Positions 21,342-22,931 of a DNA stretch of 22,931 bases are shown here, in pieces. Position numbers and translations under genes: made by a program. The notes beneath the pieces are model-generated. The model had not been told where the DNA came from, made no database searches, and worked only from the letters and a program-made list of their open reading frames with translations. Position 1 is the stretch's first letter. Each line of letters starts with the position of its first letter. Source of the stretch: Didymodactylos carnosus (Eukaryota > Rotifera > Eurotatoria > Philodinida > Philodinidae); the NCBI GenBank assembly GCA_905250885.1, contig CAJNOQ010002717.1, positions 1 to 22,931 of the forward strand. Reading direction: 5' to 3'.

Positions 21342-22482
21342 TCATTAATTCTGACTTAGAAAAAATAAATAAATGGTCTAAATATTGGCAGTTGTCGTTA
21401 AATTCTCAAAAATGAGTTGCAATGTTATTCGGTAAAGTATCAGCCATACCTTCTCTCTTTATGGACAATTCTCTTCTTCGTTTCATCGATGAACATAAAC
21501 ATTTAGGTGTCTATCTTACAAAAACATTGGATTGGTCAGTTCATGTTCGGTATATATTAAAAGATTGTAATTACACACTCCATCTAATGCGCAGACATAA
21601 GCATATTCTGAGCACCTGTACTCTCGATCAGATTTTTAAATCCTGCGTACTCCCTGTGATTACTTATGCTGATACAGTTTATTCTACTTTAAAGCAGATT
21701 CATTCCAAAGCAAATTCTATAGATACTGTATCATCCTATATGAAACCAATTTTTGATTTACAATACAAAGCTGCTCTGATCGTTAGTGGCGTTATGCGTC
21801 TTTCCTCTAGGGACAAAGTACTTAAGTTTTAGGTTGGATTCCGATTGAACACGCATATGCAATTAACAAAATTTTGCTCTTTTTTAAAAGTAAAAAAGGT
21901 CTCACACCTGCATTCCTCTTTGACCGGATCCCTCAACAACCTCTTATAAGTATATATTTATGTTCCAGAGAGAGAAAGCAAGTTCATATGTTTCGTGCAC
22001 ATACGGAAAATTTCAGAAACACCTTTTCTCCGTGGGCTGTGAGATAATGGAATTCGCTACCAATCGATCTACATGATATGACATCCTTAATAAAATTTCG
22101 AACGAAAAATTATAATTTTTTCTCTCCTCATTTTAAATGGCCAAGATTCAAGCTCAGTGAGCGTAAATATGATTGTTTGCTAAATCAAATAAGAGTTAAT
22201 TTTTCTCCATTGAATTTCGATCTATTTCAGAAAAAATTGAGTTCTAGTCGGCTGTGTGCTTGTGAGAAAGTGGAAACCGTGAAGCATTTTCTGTTGGAGT
22301 GCCCACGTTACCAGCCTCAACGTGATATACTTTTCTCTGACTGGTCATCTCTGGCTCCTTCTCTCTCCTTTACACTTGTTAACTTCCTTTTTTTAGAGCA
22401 CTTTCATACCTTAAATTATTCACAAATTTCACAACTTCATTTATTTAAACTACATCAAAAACACCAAACGTTTTTAAACTAA
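21342..22482 (+). pseudogene. 3' half of a non-LTR retrotransposon ORF2 (RT thumb to C-terminal zinc motif), degenerate
   Basis: The frame starts just downstream of where the FADD box would be: KINKWSKYWQLSLNSQK, then DEHKHLGVYLTKTLDWSVHV, CVLPVITYAD and DLQYKAALIVSGVMRL. After a frameshift near 21830 come LGWIPIEHAYAINKI and, finally, CACEKVETVKHFLLECPRY, the CxC...HxxxxC motif found at the C-terminus of Jockey/CR1-like elements. Interruptions include TGA near 21415, the frameshift near 21830 and TGA near 22041. The catalytic palm is missing, so it is 5'-truncated and inactive. The family (Jockey, CR1 or L1 group) cannot be settled by eye. Confidence 0.85.
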
Positions 22483-22800
22483 AATTTCTATCCCCTTTCT
22501 TTCGTTTTATCCAGCTCCTTTTTCTTCTTGTTCTTTTATTTTGCATCGTTGTTATTTATGTATTTCTCCTCTTTCTGTGTGTGTGTGTGTGTGTGTGTTT
22601 TCTGTTTGTGGATGTTCTTTTATGTTATTCTCTGTCTACGTGCGTTAGGTGCTTCTGTCTTACTAATTATTATACTAGCAATTTTCGCTTGTTGAACAGT
22701 CAAAATGATGTCATGGGTCTATTCCTCTTTCTTTTTGCTGTTCTACATTTATTCCATGGAAATTCTTTTCTTTTCTTCTTTTTACAAATAAAGTTCAAAA
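22483..22800 (+). other. 3' untranslated part of the retroelement
   Basis: A T-rich non-coding stretch between the end of the ORF2 remnant and the terminal tail repeat. It ends in ACAAATAAAGTTCAAAA, a polyadenylation-like context directly before copy B of the 122-bp repeat. The open frame across this region has no homology. Confidence 0.5.
22576..22598. repeat. (TG)n microsatellite
   Basis: An uninterrupted TG dinucleotide run of about 11.5 units within the retroelement 3' untranslated region. Confidence 0.95.
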
Positions 22801-22922
22801 GGAGGAGGGCCGATAAGCCGATCATCCCGACCAAACCAAATCACAATAAAACTTACATATTTGGAATCAGCATCGAATTCTGAGTATTTCTGCTGATTTA
22901 CTTTTTCGAAAATGTCACTTTG
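22801..22922 (+). repeat. 122-bp direct repeat, copy B
   Basis: This is the second copy of the repeat at 21220-21341, in the same orientation and nearly identical. It lies after the retroelement 3' untranslated region, and unrelated bases (AATTTTTTC) follow to the window end. It is either the true 3' tail of the element or a flanking LTR-like repeat; the window ends too soon to tell. Confidence 0.95.
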
Positions 22923-22931
22923 AATTTTTTC

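Noticed and set aside
21342-22482. Complete, active reverse transcriptase
   Set aside because: The catalytic palm is absent and the remaining part has stops and a frameshift.
22581-22883. Open frame ending in the 122-bp repeat
   Set aside because: It runs from a TG microsatellite through untranslated sequence into the tail repeat; no coding signature.

Overview
The window is eukaryotic and AT-rich, and it reads most like a bdelloid rotifer or another invertebrate that has kept cellular RNA-dependent RNA polymerases (RdRPs). The evidence is an animal/fungal/plant-type RdRP gene with GT-AG introns, four of them only 52-66 bp, surrounded by decayed duplicated genes and fragments of many transposable-element types. 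The bdelloid assignment is inference from this combination; there is no rRNA or other phylogenetic marker here.

Layout. 1-2050: mostly non-coding, with a 15-bp minisatellite (118-217) and an internal scrap of a non-LTR reverse transcriptase on the minus strand (about 1030-1285). 2050-5760 (minus): a decayed gene whose order is dynamin-like GTPase, helical middle region, protein kinase, RING finger. It carries stops, frameshifts and a roughly 0.65-kb interruption inside the kinase. 5760-6290: spacer with a 32-bp minisatellite. 6290-8110 (minus): a second copy of the GTPase gene, also decayed. About 20 residues of the same kinase N-terminus survive at its 3' end, so it once had the same fusion. 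8110-10100: no gene seen.

10256-20973 (plus): one nine-exon gene for a cellular RdRP of about 1451 residues. All splice phases agree, the catalytic DLDGD motif is intact, and a long unrecognised C-terminal region follows the catalytic core. Four of its eight introns are short. The other four are 1.06-2.2 kb, and two of these carry terminal-inverted-repeat, hairpin or foldback elements. One reading-frame break in exon 5 falls on a TTTAAAG heptamer in the right phase for -1 slippage; a plain one-base deletion is the simpler alternative.

20974-22931: the 3' flank, then the 3' half of a degenerate Jockey/CR1/L1-like non-LTR retrotransposon lying between two direct copies (121 of 122 bases identical) of a tail-like sequence. 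The second copy reaches the window end.

The RdRP would amplify small RNAs by making double-stranded RNA. The foldback and hairpin elements in its own introns would themselves form dsRNA if transcribed, which is a possible but untested feedback. The GTPase-kinase-RING copies look like remnants of a duplicated signalling or immune-type gene family. No tRNA, rRNA, CRISPR array or prokaryotic-type operon was seen.
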